Shown: piece by piece, positions 1 through 8,363 of the stretch | Layout of the letters: each line of letters begins with the position of its first letter | Position numbering within the stretch: the first letter of the stretch is position 1 | Source of the DNA: Mucilaginibacter geliditolerans | GTDB lineage: Bacteria > Bacteroidota > Bacteroidia > Sphingobacteriales > Sphingobacteriaceae | Assembly (NCBI RefSeq): GCF_014200495.1 | Contig: NZ_JACHBY010000001.1 | Coordinates: forward strand, 248,001 to 312,000 | DNA length: 64,000 nt | Direction: 5' to 3' | Program-made: the position numbers and the translations under genes | The notes under the pieces: model-generated | What the model was told of the DNA's origin: nothing | Seen by the model: only the letters and a program-made list of their open reading frames with translations | Databases searched by the model: none

Positions 1-1
1 A

Positions 2-145
2 ATTCGTTTAGTATTTACTTTAATAATAAGTATAATTTTCATTGAATCCGGCATTTATACGATGTTCATTTTGTTCATAATTATTCCCTTATACAATATG
101 TTCATATGGGCTTATAGTACTGAAAATCAGCGCTATTATTCGTAA
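2..145 (+). CDS. C-terminal end of a membrane protein (5' truncated)
   Basis: An open frame enters from the left edge and stops at TAA 143-145, giving 47 residues. They are strongly hydrophobic, with runs such as LVFTLIISIIFIESGIY and MFILFIIIPLYNMF, and end in a short polar tail (STENQRYYS). This looks like the last membrane helices of a polytopic protein. The next genes encode a polysaccharide glycosyltransferase and an export lipoprotein, so an O-antigen polymerase/ligase or similar Wzy-type protein is a reasonable guess. The part visible is too short to assign a family. Confidence 0.5.
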   Translation: MRLVFTLIISIIFIESGIYTMFILFIIIPLYNMFIWAYSTENQRYYS

Positions 146-236
146 TATTAGTCATGCTTAAATATTTATAGCCATCGGGTTGTAACATGATTTAAGCATA
201 TAACTAAACCTATCATTTATTTAATAATAATACAAT

Positions 237-1391
237 ATGCGAGTAGCAATAATAGGCACGAGAGGGATACCTAATTATTACGGAGGCTTTGAACAATGTG
301 CCGAATACCTGGCCGCCGGATTAGTAAAAAAGGGATATGAGGTTGTAGTATATAATTCGCATAATCATCCTTATCAGGATAAAGAGTGGAACGGTGTGAA
401 GATACGCCATTGCTATGATCCCGAATATAAAATGGGAACAATAGGACAGTTCTTTTATGACCTGAATTGCATAAGGGATTTAAGAAAAGAGAAATATGAT
501 ATTGTGCTGCAATTAGGCTACACCAGCAGTTCGGTATGGGGCTGGCTCTTACCAAGAAATACGGTTATTACCACTAACATGGATGGAATGGAATGGAAGA
601 GGAGCAAATATTCCAAAAAAGTACAGAAGTTTTTAATGTTTGCTGAAAAACTGGCTGTAAAACATAGTGATCATTTAATTGCCGACTCAACCGGGATACA
701 AAAATATTTGGATGAGAAATATGGTATAAAGCCTGTATACATTCCTTACGGTGCCGAACTATTTGAAACACCCGCTCCCGATGTACTTGAGGAATATCAC
801 CTGGAACCATATACTTATGATATGCTTATTGCACGTATGGAGCCTGAGAACAGCATAGAAGCTATACTTGATGGGGTAGTTATAGCAAAAACCAACAGGC
901 CGTTTCTGGTGGTGGGTTGTGTTAAGAATAAATTTGGTATTTATTTAGAGGAGAAATTCCGCGCCTATAAAAATATCAGGTTTTGTGGTGGAATTTACCA
1001 TATGGAAACCCTCAACAACCTTAGATATTACTCCAATCTATACTTTCATGGCCATACAGTAGGCGGTACTAATCCATCATTGTTAGAAGCAATGGCTTCC
1101 GGTAGTCTCATTTGTGCAAATGATAATCAGTTTAACCGTGCTATAGTAGGTGATGATGCATTGTATTTTTCATCAGCACGTGATGTAGCCTTTAATTTAC
1201 AGATGGTGAAGAAATGTACCGGTGCATTTGAGGCTATGATCGCAGCTAACATGGACAAGATACAACAGGTTTACAATTGCGAAAACATTGTTAATGCTTA
1301 CGCAACTCATTTTGAAGCCATAGCTATAAGGCCACAAAGTGTAAACCCAATGCCACTAAGGGGCGAAACAGTATCACTTATGTTAGATTAA
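237..1391 (+). CDS. GT4-type glycosyltransferase with DUF1972 N-terminal domain
   Basis: This 384-residue protein starts with the DUF1972 signature (residues 1-20, containing GTRGIPNYYGGFEQ), the donor-independent N-terminal lobe of a GT-B glycosyltransferase family often annotated as rhamnosyl- or galactosyltransferases. The C-terminal lobe has the expected retaining-GT4 region, GGTNPSLLEAMASG at about residue 280, whose Glu sits in the nucleotide-sugar site. There is no signal peptide, so it should act in the cytoplasm on lipid-linked sugar. Length is normal for the family. It lies 91 bases after the truncated membrane protein and 3 bases before the export lipoprotein gene, which fits an exopolysaccharide or capsule locus. 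Donor and acceptor sugars cannot be told from sequence. Confidence 0.85.
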   Translation: MRVAIIGTRGIPNYYGGFEQCAEYLAAGLVKKGYEVVVYNSHNHPYQDKEWNGVKIRHCYDPEYKMGTIGQFFYDLNCIRDLRKEKYDIVLQLGYTSSSVWGWLLPRNTVITTNMDGMEWKRSKYSKKVQKFLMFAEKLAVKHSDHLIADSTGIQKYLDEKYGIKPVYIPYGAELFETPAPDVLEEYHLEPYTYDMLIARMEPENSIEAILDGVVIAKTNRPFLVVGCVKNKFGIYLEEKFRAYKNIRFCGGIYHMETLNNLRYYSNLYFHGHTVGGTNPSLLEAMASGSLICANDNQFNRAIVGDDALYFSSARDVAFNLQMVKKCTGAFEAMIAANMDKIQQVYNCENIVNAYATHFEAIAIRPQSVNPMPLRGETVSLMLD

Positions 1392-1394
1392 ACA

Positions 1395-2183
1395 ATGGAT
1401 ATGAGTAGGAGAGTACTGAATCATCATTTACAATTCGTTTTATCAATATCATCAATTTTGTTGTTATTTAGTTCATGCTCCTATAAGCAGGATCAGGTGC
1501 TTTTTGAAGGTAATACGCAAACAACTGCGAGTATTAGTCCTGCAACAATCTATCGTATTAAGCCACAGGATATATTACAGGTCAGGAATCTGCAAAACGT
1601 AAAATACATTGTTGATGACGCGCCATCAAACTCATCTTCTTCGCCATCAGCAGCAAACGCTGATAACCAAACTTACCAGGTAGAAGAAGACAGCACGGTT
1701 GGTCTGCCTGTTTTAGGCAATGTGAAAATTGCCGGTTTAACCCGATATGAAGCTGAGAAAAAGATAGCTTATCTATATGGCAAAACACTGTTAAAGGACC
1801 CGGTTATACAGGTTAAAATACTCAATTTAAAGGTTACGTTAATGGGTGAAGTTAAAACACCTGGCAACTATCCGCTATTAAAAGATAAAACTACATTAAC
1901 AGAAGTACTTGGTGAAGCCGGAGGACTTACCAGCAAAGCTGATGAAAAAAACATCAAGATCATTCGTGGGCCCCAGGAAAACCCACAGGTAACCGAAATT
2001 GATTTAGGTAAACTTAATTCGCTATCAAATCCTGCTTGTATATTGCAAAATCAGGATATAATTTATGTTTCAGAAAGCAGACACGCTGTAAAAAATGAGA
2101 AACTTCAGAATCTTTCAAATATTGCACAGCCTGCGCTTACGCTGCTAAATACCGTTTTAATAATTTTCACACTGTCAAAATGA
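1395..2183 (+). CDS. Polysaccharide export outer-membrane lipoprotein (OPX/Wza-like)
   Basis: The 262-residue protein has a lipoprotein signal peptide ending in a lipobox-like FSSC at about residues 25-28. A Poly_export-type segment follows (YRIKPQDILQV near residue 53, then GLPVLGNVKIAGLTRYEAE). Next comes an SLBB domain at about 149-210 with the typical GEVKTPGNYPL and LGEAGGL pieces. The C-terminus is a hydrophobic helix (LLNTVLIIFTL), as in short Bacteroidota Wza relatives that end in a membrane-spanning helix. Its likely role is the outer-membrane exit channel for exopolysaccharide. It is 3 bases downstream of the glycosyltransferase and probably cotranscribed. A Wzc-type copolymerase partner is not in the window; the next gene points the other way. 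Confidence 0.88.
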   Translation: MDMSRRVLNHHLQFVLSISSILLLFSSCSYKQDQVLFEGNTQTTASISPATIYRIKPQDILQVRNLQNVKYIVDDAPSNSSSSPSAANADNQTYQVEEDSTVGLPVLGNVKIAGLTRYEAEKKIAYLYGKTLLKDPVIQVKILNLKVTLMGEVKTPGNYPLLKDKTTLTEVLGEAGGLTSKADEKNIKIIRGPQENPQVTEIDLGKLNSLSNPACILQNQDIIYVSESRHAVKNEKLQNLSNIAQPALTLLNTVLIIFTLSK

Positions 2184-2198
2184 TAATGTGTAAAGTGG

Positions 2199-4760
2199 TT
2201 ATTTATAAACTAAGGTGCAATGGCTGCTCAAGAGATCGGTATTTACGCTGCACTGATAGGTCATTTTTTTATAATCATTATAAAGCTGTGCATAAAACGT
2301 AGGATGGGTAACAGCGAATCTTTCATTCTTCATTAAAAAGATTAATATCAACAGCAGGGATAGCTTATTGCCCGACATTTCGCTATTCGCTCTTAATGCT
2401 TTAATTTCGTCCATAATGGCATAATCTTCATGATTACCCGCCATGAATTTTATTTTTACACTTAAAAATAAGGTTTTCATAAATGGTGACATTAACCCTT
2501 CTGATTTTTCATAAGCATTGGATATGGCATAATACAATGCAGTAACCATATCATTATCACCCAAACGAAAATATGCATCAGCAGATAGTATCTTTACCAT
2601 AAAACCGTAAACTGAGGTTTGATTATATAAATCATCACTCTTATAAAATGATCTTATGGCATGAATAAAACGTATAGATTTTTTAGGATTGTTGCAGATG
2701 GATAAAGTATACATACCGAGCATATATAGCATGTCATTCGTTACACAATTCCTTAGTTCATGCTCATTTTTAGGTGATGTAAAAACTAGTTTGGTTAATG
2801 CTTCTAATGATTCTTTTTTTACGATACCATATTTTAAAAATTGATAAATGGCATCAAGGCACTGTAATGGGTTTATAGCAAAGAACAGCATATCCTCATC
2901 CTGAAAATCTTTTAGTTTTATAAGATAAGTATAAAGCTCGTCCAATTCCAGGTTTATAATTGCCAGCATGGCCAGTAAGGAGTAAACATGTATTCTTTTC
3001 TTGGGCGATAAATTAAACTCTAATAAATGCTTTAATGTTTTTTTATAGTCATTATGCAGTAATTCGGAACCCAGGAAATATTCAAATAGCTTATCACCAA
3101 TTTCTTCCTTTTGCCATAATGGCATCTTGTTAAGTACATCGCCTAAAAAGAGTATTATCTCACACTTTTCAACCGGAGTTAAATGTAATTCAGTTAAATG
3201 TACCAGATTTGATTGCTGCTCAGTGCTAATCGCATGTAATATGCACCATTTCAATAAGGATAATTTAATGGGGTTGTTAGCAAACCGGTTGTCCAAATGC
3301 TTAATAAGCACCGTATCAAAGCGTTCCTTATTTTTGTATAATAGAGATTGGGCTATGCCAAGACTGGTAAAATATGGGGTGCTGAACTTCACCGCAACAT
3401 GGTAATGGTTAAAGCCACTTTCATTTACCTCTCTTAAAAAACCTGTACTTAACAATTCCAGGTAAGCAGTATGGTGTTTACTGATCAGGTCATATATCTG
3501 TAATTTGTCGGCCACATGGTTATCCTGTTCGGGATCCATACATTCGGCTAGTTCCCTTGTTAGTAATGCTTTTTCCTCAGCATTGCCACCGGAATATATA
3601 TTACTTTTAACCATAAAATAGATCAACTCGTATATTGCACTATGATCCATATGAACAGGAGAGAAGTTTTCCTTGTATTTTTTATAGTAGTATTGAAAAA
3701 ATAATGGGTGGTCAAAATCAGCGGCGAGGCGAATAGGTATAAATTGATGCAAATAAGGGTTGATTTTATAACAAAGCGTTTTTATTTCGGCAGGATTTAA
3801 TAACGGTACATTAATGCAGTCCTCATCTGTATTAAAGCCGGTTAGCCACTTATTATCATTTGCCTGCAACTCATGCCTGTGATTGATCCATGTACATGAA
3901 CGCATGCTTAAAATGATCTTTAGCCATGGGTTTGACCTGTGTAAGGCAAGAAGATCACCAATTTGGCCCAGGAGTAACATAAACTGATCGGTTTTAAATG
4001 AATGTTCATCAAAACCATCAATTACCAGATAAAATCTGCTGCCCTTACGTTGTTTTTCATCCCATATGGCATTTATGTCTTTATCAGAGGTGTAGCCAAG
4101 TAATCCAAGCAGCCAGTAATTAATATCCCGGCCTGAAAGCAGGAAGCTTACCAATGCAATGGAACTAAAGAATAATATAACATCATTGGTGGCCTTTGAT
4201 TCATTTAATTCAACCTGTTGCTCAACCCATTGGCAAAGAGAAATACTTTTTCCATATCCTGCAGGTGCAGCAATAACAGCGCCCGTATAATCAGATTCCC
4301 TGAAATTATTAAAATGATCTGCGATAAACGACCTGCTAACTGTTCTGTTATAGGGGATCCCCGACCTGTTTTTTATAGCATCGATAGTGAATTTTGTGAT
4401 CTTAGCGGCGTTACGTTGTAAATTAAACCAATCAGCAGCATCATCGTTAGTGATTTTTGACGATGCCTGGTGTTCACAAAAATCTTCCCATCCGCTATAA
4501 TTACAATATATACTAAGTGTATCTAATGTAAAAAGAGAGGGGTTAAACCGGCTTACAGCAAAGCCATAAATACGTTTTATAGTAGTTTCACTTATATTGC
4601 ACCTTGTTTTTTTTAGTATAAGGCAGGATATTATTTTACAATCGGCGGGTGACACATTTTCCAGACCGGATGTATATTTAATTTTACTTTTTAAAAGCTC
4701 CAGATTATGATGCGATAAGTGACTTGTCATAGGGAATAGCTTAGGCGTAAAATAGAGCAC
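2199..4760 (-). CDS. STAND/NACHT-like NTPase with Bacteroidota N-terminal helical domain
   Basis: This 853-residue protein has three visible parts. Residues ~15-110 form a domain common in Bacteroidota (SETTIKRIYGFA, then SLFTLDTLSIYCNYSGWEDFC) that resembles a DNA- or protein-binding helical domain. Residues ~160-450 hold a P-loop NTPase with Walker A APAGYGKS (Lys171) and a NACHT-style Walker B VIDGFDE near residue 250. The rest is a long helical region with repeat-like Leu/Tyr-rich helices, as in sensor repeats of STAND proteins. The frame opens with GTG at 4758-4760 preceded by A-rich sequence; ATG at 4728-4730 is an alternative start. Such proteins act as signal-gated switches in regulation or antiphage defence. 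No effector domain is recognisable, so the role is open. It converges on the export lipoprotein gene with 15 bases between. Confidence 0.7.
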   Translation of the reverse strand: MLYFTPKLFPMTSHLSHHNLELLKSKIKYTSGLENVSPADCKIISCLILKKTRCNISETTIKRIYGFAVSRFNPSLFTLDTLSIYCNYSGWEDFCEHQASSKITNDDAADWFNLQRNAAKITKFTIDAIKNRSGIPYNRTVSRSFIADHFNNFRESDYTGAVIAAPAGYGKSISLCQWVEQQVELNESKATNDVILFFSSIALVSFLLSGRDINYWLLGLLGYTSDKDINAIWDEKQRKGSRFYLVIDGFDEHSFKTDQFMLLLGQIGDLLALHRSNPWLKIILSMRSCTWINHRHELQANDNKWLTGFNTDEDCINVPLLNPAEIKTLCYKINPYLHQFIPIRLAADFDHPLFFQYYYKKYKENFSPVHMDHSAIYELIYFMVKSNIYSGGNAEEKALLTRELAECMDPEQDNHVADKLQIYDLISKHHTAYLELLSTGFLREVNESGFNHYHVAVKFSTPYFTSLGIAQSLLYKNKERFDTVLIKHLDNRFANNPIKLSLLKWCILHAISTEQQSNLVHLTELHLTPVEKCEIILFLGDVLNKMPLWQKEEIGDKLFEYFLGSELLHNDYKKTLKHLLEFNLSPKKRIHVYSLLAMLAIINLELDELYTYLIKLKDFQDEDMLFFAINPLQCLDAIYQFLKYGIVKKESLEALTKLVFTSPKNEHELRNCVTNDMLYMLGMYTLSICNNPKKSIRFIHAIRSFYKSDDLYNQTSVYGFMVKILSADAYFRLGDNDMVTALYYAISNAYEKSEGLMSPFMKTLFLSVKIKFMAGNHEDYAIMDEIKALRANSEMSGNKLSLLLILIFLMKNERFAVTHPTFYAQLYNDYKKMTYQCSVNTDLLSSHCTLVYK

Positions 4761-4841
4761 ATTTTTGGGGGATTTTCCCCTTGTGAAACTTTTATTTCAA
4801 TTGAAATTAATCAATAATTAAAGGTAGCGTTAAATATAAAT

Positions 4842-4872
4842 AACAACTTTGGGGGTATTCCCAATAGTTGTT
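4842..4872 (-). terminator. Hairpin between DUF892 gene and NTPase gene
   Basis: The arms AACAACTTTGGG and CCCAATAGTTGTT pair over about 12 bases with one bulge around the loop GGTATT. On the minus strand the hairpin is followed by a T-rich run, so it can serve as terminator of the DUF892 gene ending at 4947. A shorter GGGG-ATTTT-CCCC type inverted repeat lies at 4767-4780, just before the NTPase start. Both could instead be regulatory sites for the NTPase. Confidence 0.45.
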
Positions 4873-4946
4873 AAATAGGCAAAATGGCTAAAATGAATAA
4901 GATTTTTATTGAGGAATTTCAGGTAATTGCAAGTGCACGATGTTGA

Positions 4947-5456
4947 TTAATAGCTTTTTATGTATTTTTCCGTAAGCACCATTAATAATGCTCTGTCAGC
5001 TTTAGCTTCCTCATAGTTTTCTTTCAGTAATTTCTTTATTCGGGGTTCAGGAATACCCGCTGCGGCAATTTGTAATATTCTGAAAGAAGCCATTTCAACA
5101 CTTTCCTGCTGATACAGGTATGTTACGATCAGCAGGTCACGCAATTCATGATCACCAAACTGACGTTGTAAATTTGTAAATATATTTTCTAAAAAAATGA
5201 TGAGTGCATTGCAGTTTTCAAATGAATATTGCAGGTTCAGCAACTCAAATATCTCATCCATTCGTGCTATTTGATTTTCAATCACATGAATGGTTTCTTT
5301 GATTGCGTGCTTCAGATCAGCAAAACCAGCTTCTTCATAAATTTCAGGCAATCGCTCAGCCAGATGCGATTTTGCGCAATAAATTCTGTTAAGATGATCT
5401 ACAAAAAAAGCTTGTCTTTTTTCAGATCCCAATATTTTTTTAGAAGATTTGTTCAA
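4947..5456 (-). CDS. Ferritin-like DUF892 (YciE/YciF-type) protein
   Basis: The 169-residue, fully helical protein matches the DUF892 family. After a short N-terminus comes FVDHLNRIYCAKSHLAERLPEI, then a helix with DLKHAIKETIHVIENQIARM, and later LLIVTYLYQQESVEMASFRIL. The regularly spaced Glu/His residues (ET..V..Q, YQQESVE) are those of the four-helix ferritin-like bundle that binds a dimetal centre. Family members are induced under osmotic, oxidative or general stress, but their chemistry is not established. It stands alone, with a hairpin downstream and about 240 AT-rich bases upstream that should hold its promoter. Confidence 0.82.
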   Translation of the reverse strand: MNKSSKKILGSEKRQAFFVDHLNRIYCAKSHLAERLPEIYEEAGFADLKHAIKETIHVIENQIARMDEIFELLNLQYSFENCNALIIFLENIFTNLQRQFGDHELRDLLIVTYLYQQESVEMASFRILQIAAAGIPEPRIKKLLKENYEEAKADRALLMVLTEKYIKSY

Positions 5457-5626
5457 TTGATATAAATTAATCAGGCGGTTGAATTAAAAAATACTGGTCA
5501 TAATATGCACGTTATAAAGTTATAACATCAAAATTACAAACCTGTTTTTTTTAATTTAATGACATCAATATGTACGTATCCTGAGAAAGTTTGGTTTTAA
5601 TGAACAAAAATGAATAAATATTGAAA

Positions 5627-5656
5627 ATATTACTTTTTAATTAAAAAAGGTAATAT
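5627..5656 (-). terminator. AT-rich hairpin downstream of the eleven-gene operon
   Basis: ATATTACTTTTT and AAAAAAGGTAATAT pair with one bulged base around AATT. The hairpin lies about 43 bases past the stop codon of the last gene of the minus-strand operon (5699), in the right place for its terminator. Confidence 0.45.
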
Positions 5657-5698
5657 CCTGATATTTTTAATAATCGGTTAAGTATTTTAATAAGTAAA

Positions 5699-7714
5699 TC
5701 ACGAAAACAATGTTTGCGTAAGCTGACTTTGATATATGTTATACGCATCATACTTGGCCAATATTGCTTGTTCCCAGGCCCAATTATCATCGGCAGCACG
5801 GTATGTTGTAAAACCCTGTTTTATCCCATCAATAAAAGCATCGTTAGTCCAGGCACCATTTGTGGTATATGCCCAGCCTTTTGACCATTCGGGAACCACT
5901 TTAGCTGCGGGTGCTTTAAAATGCTGTGTAAACCATTCTTCCAGCTCTGTATAAAAATCCATTGCATATTTTGTACCCGGAATGGTGAGCACATCAAACC
6001 ATACCGCTACATCCCAATTGTTTTTTATTGTTTCCGCATCGATTGCCAGGCTCGAAATTACCGGTCTACCCGCTGGGCCACCAGTAACCGATGGCATACC
6101 ATCACCACTGTCCAAACCGGTCACACGTATTTCAAGCGGTGAGTTGATCGGGAATTTATTTTGCCCCTGATAGGCAGTCAGCATGGTTTCAAACTGGGTA
6201 GTGAAATCGGCAATCGCTTGTTGCACATTGGCTTTATTCATCAATACTGCATAGCCGTTGGCAGTTATACGCAGCGTGGTGTCCTTTACATAAAATAGTG
6301 TGTTTTTTGATGCACCCCATATATCCCTGCATTGCGGTAGCACAGGATAACCCAAAACTAACCCATCAAGGCCGCTATTGGTCATGTCCAGCATCATTTG
6401 GCCGAATTTTACGGTTAAACTGGGATCGCTGTTCAGAATTATATCTATAAGACTAGTTACAAAATCAGGTAAATTATCAGAGAATGTATAATTATTGGGC
6501 CCATCTACCTGTCTTGATGTAGCCGGTTTGGCAGCATCAACAGTCCACACCTTTAGCCATGGATAGGTAGTGAAGGGGAACCAGATCACTTCAATACGCC
6601 CACTTTGATTAAGGAAGTCACCACAGCTATTTGGCGGTGGCGGTCCTCCGGCTGATTCTTTAAATAAAGTGGCACTATCAATATCTGTAATACTGAGGCA
6701 GCTTAGGTTATAATTATCAATCACCTGTATGGTAACTTCGGTTATAAGCGCGCGCCCAAGCTGGGTCATAAATGCGGTTGTTTCTTTATCACCCCGTTCA
6801 AATGTTTTTAGCTGGTACGTTTTGGTGGGATCAATCCCTTGTGGGTCAGTTACAACAGCAGTTAATGACAATATCCTGTTACTCATTGAACCATAGGTGG
6901 TCGTAAAATTATCATTGGGCGGTGTTGGTACTGCTGTGCCATGCGCATTGATAGCCATTACACCACCAACAGTTAAATTATCAGGGGCTGGGATATGCGG
7001 AAAACTGTAACCTGGTGCAGCTCCATTACCGCCTTGCTGGGTTTCTAAAAATTGCATCAGGGCCGACATTGTTGCACCTGTACCCACTTTTACTGATGGG
7101 CCAATAGACCCATGCGGCGGAATAAAAGTGATATCATTCAGCGAAACTGTGGTATCTATAAGCAGTAATTTATTATAATCTGGCAAACCTGGTGTTACTG
7201 ATAATGGCGACCAGTTGTGCATAATACCTCTTGGCCTTACGGTATATCCATTTTGTGCTGCCCAGTTACAGGCTGCAACAACATCATCTGCACTGCGTGG
7301 GGCGCAGGTCCAAACGCCGGGAACATCAATGGTATGGGCCCAGTTCAGGAACTCTTCCTGCTTAATGGGAATAAATATTGGGAAGCCAGCAGGCCTGCTT
7401 CCGGGGTCATCTTCAATACCTTTAAAATTGATGGAATAGCCAAAAAGTGTACCTTCCACTTCATAAACGGCGGTTTTGCCATTCATCGCGAAAGTGAATT
7501 TTTCTGCAGCAGCCTTGGTAGAGCCCCAATAAGCTGACACAGCAGCCCAAACCACATTACCTTCGGGTAATTTAGTTGGTGCGAGATCAATTGTACGCGA
7601 TTGTAATACCGGGTAATCGCCTGACGACGGAGTAGTGAACTTTCCATCGGTAATTACAAATGACATAACAAAGGCTGCTTTGTTCTTGCATTCAATTCTT
7701 TGGATAGCATCCAT
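5699..7714 (-). CDS. VAO-type covalent-FAD oxidase, class II cholesterol oxidase-like
   Basis: The protein has 671 residues. Residues ~130-320 form an FAD-binding (VAO/PCMH) domain with VWTCAPRSADDVVAACNWA, RPRGIMHNWSPL and PDNLTVGGVMAINAHGT. His166 in PRGIMHNW corresponds to the histidine that carries covalent FAD in the class II cholesterol oxidase of Brevibacterium sterolicum. The remaining ~340 residues fit the cholesterol-oxidase substrate-binding domain. In front is an extra ~110-residue beta-rich domain (FVMSFVITDGKF, YPVLQSRTIDL, VWAAVSAYWG) that I cannot name. No Sec or Tat signal is present, unlike secreted sterol oxidases. It is the last gene of the operon, 50 bases after the dioxygenase gene. 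Inference: it oxidises a bulky alcohol made or modified by the operon; sterol itself is unlikely to be the substrate. Confidence 0.8.
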   Translation of the reverse strand: MDAIQRIECKNKAAFVMSFVITDGKFTTPSSGDYPVLQSRTIDLAPTKLPEGNVVWAAVSAYWGSTKAAAEKFTFAMNGKTAVYEVEGTLFGYSINFKGIEDDPGSRPAGFPIFIPIKQEEFLNWAHTIDVPGVWTCAPRSADDVVAACNWAAQNGYTVRPRGIMHNWSPLSVTPGLPDYNKLLLIDTTVSLNDITFIPPHGSIGPSVKVGTGATMSALMQFLETQQGGNGAAPGYSFPHIPAPDNLTVGGVMAINAHGTAVPTPPNDNFTTTYGSMSNRILSLTAVVTDPQGIDPTKTYQLKTFERGDKETTAFMTQLGRALITEVTIQVIDNYNLSCLSITDIDSATLFKESAGGPPPPNSCGDFLNQSGRIEVIWFPFTTYPWLKVWTVDAAKPATSRQVDGPNNYTFSDNLPDFVTSLIDIILNSDPSLTVKFGQMMLDMTNSGLDGLVLGYPVLPQCRDIWGASKNTLFYVKDTTLRITANGYAVLMNKANVQQAIADFTTQFETMLTAYQGQNKFPINSPLEIRVTGLDSGDGMPSVTGGPAGRPVISSLAIDAETIKNNWDVAVWFDVLTIPGTKYAMDFYTELEEWFTQHFKAPAAKVVPEWSKGWAYTTNGAWTNDAFIDGIKQGFTTYRAADDNWAWEQAILAKYDAYNIYQSQLTQTLFS

Positions 7715-7764
7715 AATAATATCTGTTTAGGTTAAAAATTATAATTGTTTAAGTTGATGCCCGG

Positions 7765-8352
7765 TTAGCGGTAAGGCTGTCCAGAAATCCATAACACCAA
7801 TGATTTGCGAACACCTTTTGTAACGGGTGATACACGATGTAAAAAGAACGACGGAAATACAATGGCGCATCCTTTTTCCCGTGGAAGTTTTATGATATCC
7901 TTACCCAACAAAAACTCAAAATCACCGCCTTCATACTCATCAGGGTCGGAGAGTTGAAGCGTTATACTGACCTTGCGCCTTGAAAAAATACCACTGCCGA
8001 TATCCATATGCCAGTCATAATGGCCGCCGCCTTCATGATAAACAGTGTATTGCAGGTCATCAAAAATGCCTGTAAGTTCAAAATGCCAAAGTGAATTATT
8101 GGCTTCGGTAACCATTTTTACAAATTTTTCATACAGCCATCTGCATTCATCCATATGCTGTGGCAGCCATTTGATCTCGCTCTTCCGATATTCTTCCAAA
8201 TCGTGTGGGTTTGCATTTATTACTGCTTGTTTGAAGGAGATATCTGCCTGTAATTTCTCCAATAGTTCTATTTCTTCGGGACTTAGCGCCTCTTGGAACC
8301 AGTACCAGTTATCAATAGAACTTTGCCTGAAATCTTCAATAATAAAACTCAT
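7765..8352 (-). CDS. 2OG-Fe(II) dioxygenase, prolyl-4-hydroxylase-like
   Basis: The 195-residue protein carries the full iron-binding facial triad of the 2OG-Fe(II) oxygenase superfamily: His115 and Asp117 in HYDWHMDIGSG and His172 in FFLHRVSPV, with Arg182 ten residues later to bind 2-oxoglutarate. The region between (ITLQLSDPDEYEGGDFEF) is typical of the P4H/PKHD branch, whose members hydroxylate side chains of proteins or small molecules. It is cytoplasmic, with no signal peptide. The gene starts 11 bases after the giant RHS gene and 50 bases before the flavin oxidase gene, so it is embedded in the operon. A peptide or protein made by the operon is a plausible substrate, but this is inference. 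Confidence 0.85.
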   Translation of the reverse strand: MSFIIEDFRQSSIDNWYWFQEALSPEEIELLEKLQADISFKQAVINANPHDLEEYRKSEIKWLPQHMDECRWLYEKFVKMVTEANNSLWHFELTGIFDDLQYTVYHEGGGHYDWHMDIGSGIFSRRKVSITLQLSDPDEYEGGDFEFLLGKDIIKLPREKGCAIVFPSFFLHRVSPVTKGVRKSLVLWISGQPYR

Positions 8353-8363
8353 ACTATTTGTTT

